DNA of 64,000 nt from Acephala macrosclerotiorum (Eukaryota > Ascomycota > Leotiomycetes > Helotiales > Mollisiaceae), in NCBI GenBank assembly GCA_014904845.1, contig MU119219.1, positions 62,001-126,000 of the forward strand. Reading direction: 5' to 3'. Positions 34,171 to 45,168 of the stretch are shown one piece after another (position 1 is the first letter of the stretch; the number at the start of each line of letters is the position of its first letter). Under the pieces are notes generated by a model that ran no database searches, was not told where the DNA came from, and saw nothing but the letters and a program-made list of their open reading frames with translations. Both the position numbers and the translations under genes were made by a program.

Positions 34171-34590
34171 CTTCACAAAGTGACTGGCGAGGGAGAATGT
34201 TAGTGAAAGGGTTGTTATCTGAACTCGAAGTATGTACCGTGCCATCACGCGGGAAGTGGGGTTATAATAACCCAGTCAACCACCTTCCTATTTAGGGAGA
34301 TAGGGACAGTCTTCCTTCTATAATCTCTCTTTGATTCGAACATGCTGAGGCTTCTTTCTTCCTTTCGATCATCTGCATGGGCAGATGATTCTGGCATTCG
34401 ATGGCTCCAGGTCAAAATATGAATGGTGTCAGACTCGCTAAATTTATAGGGGCTCGCTACTACTTTCAGGGCTATATGCCTAGAATTTGCGGTGAGCATA
34501 GCCCAAGCCATTGCATACCGGCATTGATATCTAAAGCTGCGTATCAAATAATCTACATGCATTCAGAAATCGTCGGTGGGCCCCAGATCC
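34171..34590. other. Intergenic, no gene seen
   Basis: O-methyltransferase promoter side. A plus-strand frame from 34401 overlaps the next feature in antisense and has no features. Confidence 0.4.
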
Positions 34591-35170
34591 TCAAGAAGGG
34601 CGCGGTTTTCGTGGTTGGGAATTCTGAGCCGCAGGCTGCGCCCTTCGACTACTGTTGGATGCCGTTCCAAGCGCAAAGCTCCCTTCCTTACATTCCGTCC
34701 ATTCCCGCGACATTAACCAAAATCTGGTCTGCTCTTTATCACCACCAGCACTCTTCTGCAGATTGAAAGAATCAACGAAGATCTGCCACTTTGGCCTCTC
34801 ATCGATCCACCCCGGCCCCATGCGCTCCGTCTTGCCATCGAGGTCGAGGAATCTCTTGGAATTCACCGGTAGGAACCTCCCAGGATGAAAAAGGTTCAAC
34901 CAAAAGGTGTAAAGTAACATTGGGGCTGCCTTAAGAGGTACAAGATCACGTAAGACCTCTCGCTCTAGGAGGGGGGTTGACCCTCGTTCTACCTCGTAGA
35001 GTGTTGTATCCTGGCAGCCTCGATATTCAGTGCCAAGCTCAAAGAAGACATACCCGCCGTTGGCCCTGCCAAACGTACTTGACCTGCCTCGTAGTTCCGG
35101 CGTTGCATACCCGGCAACTCTGTGGCAAGGAAGCGTGGAGGGTCTTTTGAATGTCTTCCAGCGAGAAGTA
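34591..35170 (-). pseudogene. Fragment of a membrane-type protein, unrecognised
   Basis: A minus-strand frame without stops runs from about 35170 to 34591, but the only ATG (34920) is in its middle. The readable part contains GGYVFFELGTEYRGCQD, LVPLKAAPMLLYTFWLNLF, HPGRFLP and LDGKTERMGPGWIDERP. The hydrophobic LLYTFWLNLFHPGRFLP resembles the last membrane segment of RTA1-type or similar fungal multi-spanning proteins, but I cannot name the family. Upstream, two other frames (34989-35231 and 35173-35403) also look partly coding, and a TGA breaks the first frame near 35170. This fits a decayed 3' half of a gene, or a multi-exon gene whose introns I could not place. Treat as a remnant. Confidence 0.4.
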
Positions 35171-35955
35171 TTTCAGGAATAGGTGTAGGTATAGCATAGT
35201 TGTGAGGCGATATCAAACCAACTATCGTCACGATCTTCGATGCGATGCAAGACTAGGTGTTTGCACCTTCCGCAGGTGCTGCTCATCCTCGTCTTGGTAG
35301 GTATACCTTGTTGATCCTTCCCAATTTTCAGTTCCAGCTTCAGGACTGGCAATATGCACATGCTTCCGTCGAGAGCCATATGGAGACCTTCACCAGACAT
35401 CAAGGCTTCATATTATCCTCATGCCACAAATGAAATCGAGACATCTGCATAAGTCCAAAAATCCGAACAATCTGCAGATCTATCGTGGATCGTGAAGTTG
35501 TGCAAAGGTTCGGCATGTCAAGCCGATTGTGACTATGGTATTGTGCAGCCAGGGAATATATCGTCGACGCGTCGCAGGTTACTTTCGTGGAACGCTATTG
35601 AGGCAGTCATTCGTCTTGCTTCGAAGTGGGGTGTCTTTGAGCTTTCTGCAATAGGCATCTGGAGGATGGTTTGCTGATTTCTAGTCATGCTGAGTAGCAT
35701 GGGTTGGCTGAAGCAGAGGCAGAGTCGAGACAACCAGAGCAAAGTTCCAAGTGGATCAAGTGTAGCCACGTGATGTGGCTTGGTGTGGCTGAGAGGTTTT
35801 GACTGCGCCTCTTTGACTCTTTGACACAACCTCACTTCAACGTCTCTCACGTACAGTATTGAGGATGCTCGTATGTTTGCGAGATATCAAGCTTGAGACG
35901 AGCGTCGCCGGTTAAAAGGAAGCATCTCTCTTGTATTGTCAATTCGCAATTACGG
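35171..35955. other. Intergenic, possible decayed coding sequence at the left end
   Basis: The first 230 bp may be upstream parts of the membrane-protein remnant. The rest is upstream of the Zn2Cys6 pseudogene. A CACGTG-type palindrome (GCCACGTGATGTGGC) occurs at about 35765-35779. Confidence 0.4.
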
Positions 35956-37313
35956 ATGCTGGGAGTTCCCTCTGGTCGCGAATGTGATGCATGTCGCAAA
36001 CAAAAGAAAAAGGTACAACCTTGCCACCACAAGCTGTGATACGAGCTTACAGATTTATTTTTAGTGTGATAAATTAAAACCTGCGTGCTCCAGATGTAGC
36101 CGTCTTCAGATCCCCTGCGTGGGCTCAGCACTACAAATTCAAAGAAAATTCAAAGAAGACAGCAGGTCCTGCATGACTACCTCATCTAATCAGAACCGCT
36201 CCTCTCTGTGCAAATTTCAACGAGAAGACACACCGCATATGGGTTTGCACATTCTAAGTAATGAGACAACACTATTGGCTAACATACTTATTGTCAAGTT
36301 AAAAGCTTTCGATGACCTCAGATATCACCTGACTCGGTGCTACGGAGGCTTCATTGAGGATATCCCAAGGCGCCTGGGCACCAATGAAGCTTTGGATACC
36401 TAACGAGGTATTCGCGAGCCCTTGGTACTCTGAGACTCTATCTGGATGATCGCTCGAAAGCCCGCCAGGTGGAAACCCTCTGCGCTGTTATGCTCTTATT
36501 GATATGTCAGAGCTTCCTCGGCCATGTTGGACAATGGTCAACTCATGGCCAAGGGGCAGCGCAGATTCTGAAAGCTCGAGCATATTACGATCCAAATGAT
36601 AAATTCGAGTCCAAATTGGTGCTCTCACTTCGAGGTCCAGTTCTTTTCGAAGCACTCGTCAACCCGAAGCTATCCTTCAGTCCCGAGGAATGGTCAACAT
36701 TGGTTGAGAACCATTTAGACGGGGGAAGTTATGAGGGTTAGTCATGCGTTGTCTGGCCAGGGCCCCTAATATCATGCAGCGCGGCAGGACCGCATTGCAA
36801 GAGCAGACCGACACCGACGTGGAAGCCCTTGAATCAGAAACGGCTTGTCACTATGATACACTGAAAGCTACCTTGGGTTACATGCACACCCGGCTGAGGT
36901 CGATTCCAGATAATCCAAGTGCCGATAACAAACAATCGGGCCTCTCGCTGACAACACTTCATGCTTTCTATCAACGCTCATATGGTCTGTGCCTTGCCAT
37001 TTGCATCATTGTCAACTGCATATTCAAGGCTCTCGATCCCAACAACGCGGGACTAGAAGCGGATTCGACGGCTTTCTGTCAAAAGGTGCTTGATGTTGCC
37101 GAGAAAGCTGCAAAATACAGACCCGTTGGTGCTAGCTTCGTCTTTCTCTGTCTTATCGTAGCCCGGTGTGACAATGCAGATACGATACAGCTCCCGGCGA
37201 AAGTCCAAGCAGCTTTGCTAGACTACAGAATGGACTTTGCAAGTCCAGAGGTAAGACATCTAGAGGCAGAATTAGCATATGCGCATCGGCGACTGAGTCT
37301 TCGCGAAGCTTAA
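35956..37313 (+). pseudogene. Zn2Cys6 transcription factor with an internal deletion and two frame breaks
   Basis: Exon 1 (35956-36012) and the next (from 36065) rebuild the zinc cluster CDACRKQKKK|CDKLKPACSRC with normal spacing. The frame continues to GGFIEDIPRRLGTNEALD and stops at TAA (about 36401). The family continues after this point with roughly 25-30 residues before a block like YSRALGTLRLYLDD; here that block (YSRALGTLRLYLDDRSKAR, then ETLCAVMLLLICQSFLG) follows at once but in another reading frame. That is the trace of a small deletion. A second break lies at 36739-36744: the frame ends in TAG after GGSYEG and the conserved MRCLARAPNIMQRG resumes in a different frame with no room for an intron. 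The C-terminal frame is then open to 37313. Likely a non-functional regulator of the flanking metabolic genes. Confidence 0.72.
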
Positions 37314-37531
37314 TATGAATCTACGATATCATTCAAGGTCGGTAAATTTCGGCTTCTTCAATGTTCTTGAATTGCCCAGATGTTGGGGTTGAAGTTGGAA
37401 TGGCGCTGATTTATAAACCCAAGTCACCTCTCACACCATCTATCGACAACAGCAAACAACCTTTCTATTTCAAAAATAGACTTCAGCTAGAGGGCTATGC
37501 CGAACCCGATCCTCAAACTCCGCCGCCCTTC

Positions 37532-38452
37532 TCATTTAATCAAAGTTAAGTCAACAGCCAATGGTCTAGTCTTATGCTCGCGCAAAGAATCAAACTCCCG
37601 ACTGACATGACCCTTCTCTACCGGCTTCCTCGTGAAGAAAATCAACATATCCCGTGTCGCTTCCTTCTCCGGATCCACCTGTACCACAGGATTCAAGCTG
37701 TGCTTTCTCTCGTGGTCAACGAACAACAGCGTATCCAAGAACTCGCGATGCTGAACCTGTCCACAAAGATACTCTGGCTTAGTTTCATCGAAGCGTATGC
37801 CGTTTGTCTCCTTGTTGTCGTGCACGAAGGTGATGGCGCTGTCTTTGGTCATGTTTGAACTGCCGAGGAAGGTCGTCATGGTGAAGTCTACACCATCGCT
37901 ATGTACACCCTCGAGAGCCGGCTCGCCAACGATCGTGGTAGAAGTGACGGTTCTCAAGTTGAACAGCGTGCAGATGAAATCGGGTGTGTCGTAATCGAGG
38001 AGGGGACGCTTCACGAATTGGCCTATGAGCCCTTGGATCATGAACGTCTTGAAGATGAACAGGGCGTGCAACACAGAGTTGTATTGCAAGTCCTCGTCGA
38101 TCTCATCGAATTGTCGAACTTGGCCGGAGTCATGTCGGACGAAGTCTTCTTCGGCAGAGAGAATGAAGGGTTGGTGCTCGAGACGACGCAGGGTAGGTGG
38201 TCCTTGGCCTGACAGGTCGTAGTGAAAACGACCATTCTTGGACTTGCGGAAAGGAAGCGTGGGATCCTGTCGGAGATTGTCGCTGACGAGTTGGATTTTG
38301 CTGAAGTCATCAAGAGCTGCTCCGAGCTGGATGATAATGGCTCTCATGCGCTCGCCAGTGACGAAGATACATCTTTCAGTGATGAATTCTTGTCGTAGCT
38401 GAAGAAGCTCAGACTCAACGAAGTAGGTGAGATCAGAGACGTAGTGAGGCAT
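37532..38452 (-). CDS. 2-oxoglutarate/Fe(II) dioxygenase, PF10014 (2OG-Fe_Oxy_2) type
   Basis: Single exon, 306 residues. The metal triad expected for the family is visible: His184 and Asp186 in EGVHSDGVDFT, and His251 in ERKHSLNPVV, with Arg267 downstream as a candidate 2-oxoglutarate ligand. The flanking pattern (V-H-x-D-G, then FVDHERKHSLNP) matches the group that includes bacterial L-isoleucine 4-hydroxylase, so free amino acids or small amino-acid derivatives are plausible substrates. No signal peptide; cytosolic. Ends 218 bp from the 3' end of the broken Zn2Cys6 gene on the opposite strand, and points away from the MFS gene. Substrate is inference; family placement rests on motif spacing. 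Confidence 0.82.
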   Translation of the reverse strand: MPHYVSDLTYFVESELLQLRQEFITERCIFVTGERMRAIIIQLGAALDDFSKIQLVSDNLRQDPTLPFRKSKNGRFHYDLSGQGPPTLRRLEHQPFILSAEEDFVRHDSGQVRQFDEIDEDLQYNSVLHALFIFKTFMIQGLIGQFVKRPLLDYDTPDFICTLFNLRTVTSTTIVGEPALEGVHSDGVDFTMTTFLGSSNMTKDSAITFVHDNKETNGIRFDETKPEYLCGQVQHREFLDTLLFVDHERKHSLNPVVQVDPEKEATRDMLIFFTRKPVEKGHVSREFDSLREHKTRPLAVDLTLIK

Positions 38453-39709
38453 TGCGTCAGATGTTGAGAGTAAAGTAAATTAGTTGGAAAATGGTTGCGT
38501 GTTGAATCTCTGTTGTGGGTGTTTGTGCTGAAGAATACGTTTACGTCAAAGAGGGAGATTCTCAACTATATGTACACACACATCAGACTTCTAGTGAAGC
38601 CATCCGAGTAAGCTCAGCTGAGACATCGAGTTTCTGGAACTGCTGCAATCCTCCCTATTGTTTAGCTTCATACTGTGATACGAAAGAGTCAAGGTATATT
38701 GCGAGATCATGTCTTAGCTGGGAAGTTGGTGGTTGACTGAGCTCGGTCTGAAATGACGCGATCTCCCAGAGATGCGTCCCGCTGATCAATGTATAGACTT
38801 TAGTTGGAACAGAGTCTACTGTATTGCGACCAGATCTGAGGTGTTGCACTTTCCTTGTAAAGCAAGCGAGTTGTACAAGAACGCAGGTGAGATATTACTC
38901 GTATCAGTCTACTGCAAATGCAGCAAGTGCTCGTTGTCTGACGTGTGTCTGCCTGTCAGCATATTTCTAAAGAACAGATGGTAATCAAGACTGAGAATTG
39001 ATTACAGTTTCTAATCGCTATTCTCGACTCTCGAGCACAATAGAATGATTACCACAGGTCACGTGCTACCATGCAGTGTAGCTTCCATTCAGATTTGCCG
39101 CCCTCTTCCTTACATTGGCCCTCCAGAAAGTCCGCTTTGCCTCGGTAATTACTGGCAATGGACATAAAATGGAGAAGTCCGCCGCTCCACTAAGAAACTA
39201 GCTGTTCCTTAGGTAGCAACGAATCTTCGTATTCGTGAGTCAGTCGTATATTTCAAAGGCCACCAAAGGCTTGCTACCAATGGGTATCGCGGCTTCGTTT
39301 GGAAAATCAGATACTACGTCGAAACTGCCGAGGCAGAAGTCCCCGGCTGGGAGAGGCATTTAGCATTATGGTACACAAGAAGCGGCCGATGAGCCTCGTT
39401 TGAAGATGCTACTCTGACTTGGTGCGACCCGGCATACACTGTCGGCTTTAGTAAAACCTTTAAGCGATTTGGCCTAAAGCCCAGAAATGCAGGTAAGTTC
39501 GGTCTGAATCAGCTTTAAGCTCCGTAGCTAATTAAAACAAGGAACCAAAATCTTAGAAGTGGCTTGTGTTACATTACAATCCGGCCGTGTGCAGCCCACT
39601 ACCCATGTCAAACAGTCTCTCAAAAGAAGGTGAAGTAATTGAGGCTTAGCCATCTTACCACTATATCATCAAGCAAAGTATCGGAAATCTTTTATTGTTG
39701 GGCAACAAG
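38453..39709. other. Divergent promoter interval, 1.26 kb
   Basis: Between the start of the dioxygenase gene (-) and the MFS gene (+). CACGTG-type sequence at about 39059-39066 (GGTCACGTGCTAC). No coding features. Confidence 0.45.
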
Positions 39710-41535
39710 ATGAGTTCCGAAACTACCGGAAGTGGTGACCGGCCTATGCAAAAAGCGATGGATTCATCCAGCGATAAAATTTACAGCGACTTGGGGACGA
39801 ACCTCTCTTTTTCAAAAGATGATCCCGAAAATCCAGTCAACTGGTCTAAGTTTAGCGTGCCCCTCTAAATTTTCCCTCGCTTTCATCGTAATTAACACAA
39901 TAGCAGGCCAAAAAGGCATTTGTTGTGTTCATCGGCATCATCGCAATTCTCAACAGCACCTTCGACTCGACGTTACCTAGCGGTTCTATTGACTCCATCA
40001 GCGATGCCTTTAGAATCACCAACCCTGCTCAACTTGCTCTCCCCACTTCAATCTTCCTCGTCGGGTATATTCTTGGACCCATCTTCTTCGGACCCCTGAG
40101 CGAGACCTATGGAAGGAGGATCATTATGGTTCCGACATTCCTCCTCTTCACTATATTTACTCTTGCTTGTGCACTGGCGAAGTCTTTTATGGCCTTTATT
40201 TGGCTTCGATTGATGTGTGGCATCTTTGCCTCGAGCTCCATTGCTGTGACTTCAGGCATGTACGCCGATATCTATGCAGACCCAAGAGCAAGAGGCAGGG
40301 CGATTGCTCTTTACATTTCGGTAAGTGACTATCGCTCTCGTTTGATTGCTTCATTGGTTTGTGGAGAATGTATCAAAGCCTTAGATAGCACCTGACTTTC
40401 ATATCTCGACTTGAACACCCTGGACATTGGTTGCTGACAGATTTAAGGCAACGGCAATTGGTCCCCAATTTGCGCCAATGGCCTCTGGATTTGTCTCTAC
40501 TATCAATTGGAGGTGGACGTTTTGGGTGGGGCTAATCATTGCAGGTGTCTCTTTGAGCGTCATCTTCTTCTTACCTGAGACCTATGGACCAGCAATACTG
40601 AAGAGCCGCGCACGACGAATGAGAAAGCCAAATCCCAGACTTCAAGTCACTGTGCAGCACGAACTTGAGAGACCGACGTTCGAAAAAGTTGCAACTGTTA
40701 TTCTGATGCGTCCACTTCGCATGCTTGTCGCTGAACCAGTGGTGTTATTCAGCTGCTTGTATCTAGCTCTCGCAACTGCAATCTTCTGTGAGCAGCCTCC
40801 CCTCCATTCCGTCATTTGGATTCACTAAGAAGATAGTCCTCTTCTTCGAGGCATATCCACTCATATTTGAGGGGATTTATGGCATGGAAGCTGGAGTTGC
40901 AGGGCTTGCATTTATTCCAAGTAGGTCAAATTCTCTCAGAATCTCCTCTATCAAGAACTGATAGGCACGCAGTCGCACTTGGATCTTGCCTGGCATTCAT
41001 TGTCTGCCTTGTGTGGGATCATTATCTCGAAAAGGCTAAACAACGGAATCTGCCATGGGCAAATTTGGAAGAGTACAGACGTCTCCCTCTCGCCTGCCTT
41101 GGTGGTCCACTGTATGTCATTTCACTCTTCTGGGTCGGGTGGACCTCGTCGGTCAATATCCATTGGATTGTTCCCATTCTCGGCGGCATTCCGTTCGGGG
41201 CCGGATTCGTTCTCATCTTCATCGCACTGCTCAACTTTATGGCTGATGCATATCGCGAATACGCTTCGAGTGCTTCTGCGGCTGCGAGCATCTGTCGCAG
41301 TATTTTCGGCGCAGTTATTCCTCTAGCAGGAGCCAAAATGTATAAGACACTTGGTATGGGGTGGGGCAACAGCCTGCTAGGCTTCTTGAGTTTGGGTATG
41401 TGCATGGTCCCGTTCGTCATGATCAAATACGGAAGGAGGATTCTAGAAAACAGCACAATGAGCAAAGAAATCTTGAAGAACGAGGCAACGAAACTGGAAC
41501 AAGAAAGGGAAAATGTTGAAGCAACAGAGGTCTAA
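39710..41535 (+). CDS. MFS drug:H+ antiporter (DHA1-type) transporter
   Basis: Preferred exons 39710-39856, 39907-40320, 40448-40787, 40837-40920 and 40973-41535 give 515 residues. Recognisable segments are AKKAFVVFIGIIAILNST (TM1), then GPLSETYGRR (MFS motif A between TM2 and TM3), GFVSTINWRWTFWVGLIIAG and a long central loop with Arg/Lys, FLFFEAYPLIFEGIYGM and GLAFIPIALGSCLAF. Introns 2 to 4 have GTAAGT, GTGAGC and GTAGGT donors; their phases are forced by the conserved sequence. The first intron uses a weak donor (GTGCCC) and is the least certain. Family members export drugs or metabolites in exchange for protons at the plasma membrane. In this setting it probably exports the product of the neighbouring O-methyltransferase and dioxygenase. 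Confidence 0.88.
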
Positions 41536-42325
41536 TTATGACCTTTCTGTAAATATTCCTCTATATCCCTATTACTATCGCCAATTCTTCCCCGCAGTCT
41601 CCGCTGTTCCCAAAATTCAGGCTCCCAAATACAGCACCGAACCTCGCCGCCAGAGACCCAGCCAAAACCCGTTTCGCGCCCAATCCTGGCGCATCATTCT
41701 TAACAGCAGCGTAAACTTCAGATTGGACAATCGCATAGACGGGAAACTCGACCCAGGAGAAGTAGAGGGTGGCGTAGCTGCTGACGGCTGTGGAGACTGC
41801 TGCTTCGGTGGTGGTGGGGGGAACATGGGATTGAAACGTGTTCTTGTTGTTCCGCTGTGGGGAAATTTTAGTGATGTTTGTATGAAGGGGAGGTGGAGAC
41901 TTGCGTTGTGAATGAAACGGATCCGGGTGGGGATGTTGTTGTTGGTCTGTTGTTGATAACTGGTGCGGTAGGCGGTGTTATGGGAAGTCTGTTTGCTGGG
42001 TATGTAACGAAACGAATAGGAAGGCATTTTGGGCTTACTCTTGTGTCGTATGTTGCCTTGTATTTGGGTGTGAGTTATTGTTCTCTGTACCCTCTGGGTT
42101 CGGGATCGGATTTGGCTTCTTGCGATTGGATTGGTCACGGGGAGCTACGTGAGCAGTGTGGATGTCAATTGTGCTTTGATAGCTTTGAGTATGCCACCCG
42201 CTTGAATTTGCATGCCACTTTTTGATTCATTCCACTAGTTTTAAACGTATGACCAAGAGATCAAGCAATTGCTATCGCTTGCTCATACCTCTTCGGCTCT
42301 TTCGGACCTAGTTAGCATCTCTCAT
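41536..42325. pseudogene. Coding-like remnants on both strands
   Basis: Plus strand, about 41925-42190: LLLITGAVGGVMGSLFAGYV then TKRIGRHFGLTLVSYVALY, resembling an early part of a sugar-type MFS protein, with the frame shifting afterwards; no start and no continuation. Minus strand, about 41850-41590: a stop-free frame containing SSYATLYFSWVEFPVYAIV and AARFGAVFGSLNFGNSGDC, no ATG, unrecognised. Both may be relics; the antisense one may be chance. Nothing intact here. Confidence 0.35.
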
Positions 42326-44405
42326 TCAGTGAATCTCAAACTTCTGTAGCTCAAGCTCCCCCACTTTCCACATATCAATGGCTTTTCCGTACATATATCC
42401 ATCGACATAAGCCTCACCAAGGTTGATGTAATGTTCCTCCACCTTGCGGAGGATTAAGGGGTGCCAGCACCCTAAAGGAACACAGATGATGTCTCCTTCT
42501 CTTGCTTCTATTGGAGCAAGCCCCATCAATTTGTTTCCGGATGTAAAGAACCGACGATCCCAATATCTTCTTGGGTCTGTCCAAGTCCGCTGAATGTGCC
42601 TGTGTTGCTGCACGTTTAAGTCTTCCTGTGGCCCCTCGAGCCTTTGAGTGGCGAGATATGAGTTCCAATATCCCATCAGAATTGCATCCGGAGGCACGTC
42701 AGGGCGCTTTTCCACGAACAAGTCTCCGAAAGCCCCCAAAATCCACCGTATACGTGTGGATGAGCCATGGAGCAGGTCGAAATCTTCCTCACATAATAAC
42801 GTGCGAACAAAGGCTTCATGATTCGATTCCTGATCACCTTCCATCTGGTTAACAACCGACCACCAACGGAGGAATGCTGGAGGAAGAGAATCGATATCAT
42901 CTGCGCTTTCCATACTAGTCGATGGGCCTATCAGGTCAAGGCAGCCGATTGAAAGCCCCTCAAAAGTAAGGACATCCTCTCGTGTGTCAAAATTGATGAT
43001 TGCACCAACCTTAGCCGAAGCTGAGAAATTGGGTTGCGGTTCGGTACTGGTTCTGAGAAAGTGGTGGCGGGAGTTCGGTTTCGAGGCCCAATTTGGAACC
43101 CACGATGGCAAACGGTCAGAATCCAAGCTTGTGCAGACACGAGTAAGGATGTCTAATCTGTTTGAAGTAAAGATCTCTAGCCTAGCGAAGTCGGTATAAA
43201 CCTTAGCAACGGACAGAGAATAGTCAACCTCGACCTTGTACGTGCTCTTCTCGTTTGCCAGTGCAGCTAAACCATATATCATGTCCCTCGGATTCGAACA
43301 TCTCTTGTAACAATGGTAGAGCAGACACTTAAAGAAACTTGGATTCGTTGAAGCTAGTGAAGTCTTCCACCTATGGATGTGCATTGGTCCGTTCCACAAA
43401 ATTCCTGCCCCCCACGTTGTAATTATCAGGTAGGTACTGGAAGAGGAGGTCGCCTCCAGAGTAGTTGCGATCATTCATGTCTTTGAATAACTGCTGGATG
43501 ACAAGAACTTGATTTCCATCCACAGAAAGATTACCACAGAGGAGTGTCACTTTCCTTGCGACAGTGAGCTCTTGAACGATCCAGATTCTACGCCAGTACG
43601 CGCAACGCAGAAGGCCACCGAGAGCTTCCAAGGCCTGTTTCGTGTCAGGCTTCAAAAACCGATCCAGTATGCGTGTATTACTATGCCGGGCGTCGTAAAG
43701 TTCATGAACGAATTGGAATGCCAGGTCACTATCTTTAAAATTGGGTCCAAGCCAAACGAGCACTTCCTCAGCTTGCTCGTATATCTTTTTCATGCTCGAC
43801 ACTTGATGATTTCGCTCCGTACCATTGTCTTGGTCAATACAAATGGCGTCAATCCAGATAGTCAAAGGCTCGCCCAGCTGCCAAAATTGTACCAAAGCTT
43901 CCCAGAGATTCTCGCGTACTCTGAACGGGTGTCCATTGAGATAGATCGTATAGTGAGGATCTTCAGGATCACCCCATGTGTAAGAGAGGGCTTTGTAGGA
44001 TACGTGATTATCTAACTTTGCATCGAAGATCTCAAGATGGATATCGTTTGTCTCAGAAGTGGAAGCGTGAGGGTTTGGAATATTACCCTTTCTTCCAGAT
44101 TTGACGAGCGTTGAAGGCATTCCTTTGGGATTCAGTCGAAGAAGACGGATCTCATCGGTATCGCGATCGAGCTGATTGTATCTGAAACTCTCAACCTCAA
44201 TAGCTTCGTCGACGCCTTTTTTTGAACGCTGCAATAGAGTGAGCTTCAAGCCGTGATTGCGAAGGCGAACGTTGAACACAAACCTTGCGCGAGGGTGCTG
44301 ATTTCGAAGCTGCCGGGAGGCGACGCTTGGCTGGCATGACTGTATTTTTGGGCATGTTGGTTTAAAGCTAAAGATACTACAGCGAGGGATGCTGATGGAC
44401 AGCAT
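42326..44405 (-). CDS. HET-domain (heterokaryon incompatibility) protein
   Basis: Two exons (minus strand), 44405-43438 and 43370-42326, joined in phase (CA|G), give 670 residues. The intron GTACCT..CATAG removes 67 bp and links LLF-Q to WKTSLASTNPSFF. The HET domain (about 137-285) shows YKALSYTWGDPED, WIDAICIDQDNGTERNHQV, MKKIYEQAEEVLVWLGP and AYWRRIWIVQEL. The block after the junction (CSNPRDMIYGLAAL) is the usual next conserved element. The C-terminal half has no recognised domain. HET proteins trigger cell death or growth arrest on allorecognition. The real start may be further in, near the FRYNQLDRDTDEIRLLRL block (about residue 74), where related proteins begin. The 5' end overlaps the 2EXR-like frame on the other strand by 17 bp. 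Confidence 0.9.
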
Positions 44406-45168
44406 TCAGATGTATAACTTTCATCTGAAAAGTAGAGTTGATGGATACCTGGCTAATAAAACGACTGCGCCTCCGCCATGTCTCGTGACACAGCCTCCGC
44501 TGAGCCACAAACTCAACCTCTTCATCACCAACCATTATCAACATCACGAACAGCAAACGCGACCTCTCAGAATTGCAGGGCAATTCAAAATCCTCCTCCT
44601 CCTACCATCCGACATCCGCTTCCTAATCTGGGAACAAACCTTTACTCCCCGCACCATTCCTTCATCTACGACGACGACCACATCACTGACTACAACGCCT
44701 GACGACTGGGATGGAGTAGCATTCGATCGTCTCTTCGCCCTCCCTCCCTCCATGCCTGCACCGTTGCCTTTCGATCTTCCAGGCCCACTGTCGTCCATAG
44801 CTCCAGATCCGGTCGCATGGCTCGAAGCTTGTAAGGGGTCACGGGACTTCGCGATTAAAGCAGGATATAGGGAATAGGTGCAGGTGATTCCTAGTTGGGG
44901 GGGGGGGGGGTTCGTGTGGAATCCGAAGTATGGTACTTTGAGCTTGGCCGAGTTCTTTGATTCGCAGAGGAGGCAACCTTTGTTCTGTTTGACGGATACC
45001 TTTTCCGAGCAGTTTCTGCGGGAGGCGAAAAAGGCGAGGTATCTGGGTGTTCCGACTAGTCTTTGGAATTACGAGGATGGAGAGGAGGTTGTGGAAGAGG
45101 GGGTGGTGGAGAAGTGGATGAAGTTTCATAGTTTGAGAGAGATTGCTATCATGGTTGGTGGGAATTAG
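44389..45168 (+). pseudogene. 2EXR-domain-like gene with an in-frame TAG
   Basis: A frame of 260 codons is interrupted once, by TAG at 44875-44877. The N-terminal part has the 2EXR opening FKILLLLPSDIRFLIWEQTF; just before the stop is ACKGSRDFAIKAGYRE, and just after it VQVIPSW, then FVWNPKYGTLSLAEFF, the usual next elements. The stop sits where family members often carry Trp, so TGG to TAG is the simplest explanation. Sixteen bases later comes a run of 14 G (44897-44910) that fixes the frame; any change in its length would break it too. The start is uncertain: another ATG frame at 44478 (MSRDTASAEPQ) also looks like a natural N-terminus and would need a further frameshift. Function of 2EXR proteins is unknown. 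Confidence 0.6.
44897..44910 (+). repeat. G14 homopolymer
   Basis: Fourteen consecutive G inside the 2EXR-like frame, translated as the end of Trp plus four Gly. A likely site of polymerase slippage or of sequencing error. Confidence 0.9.
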
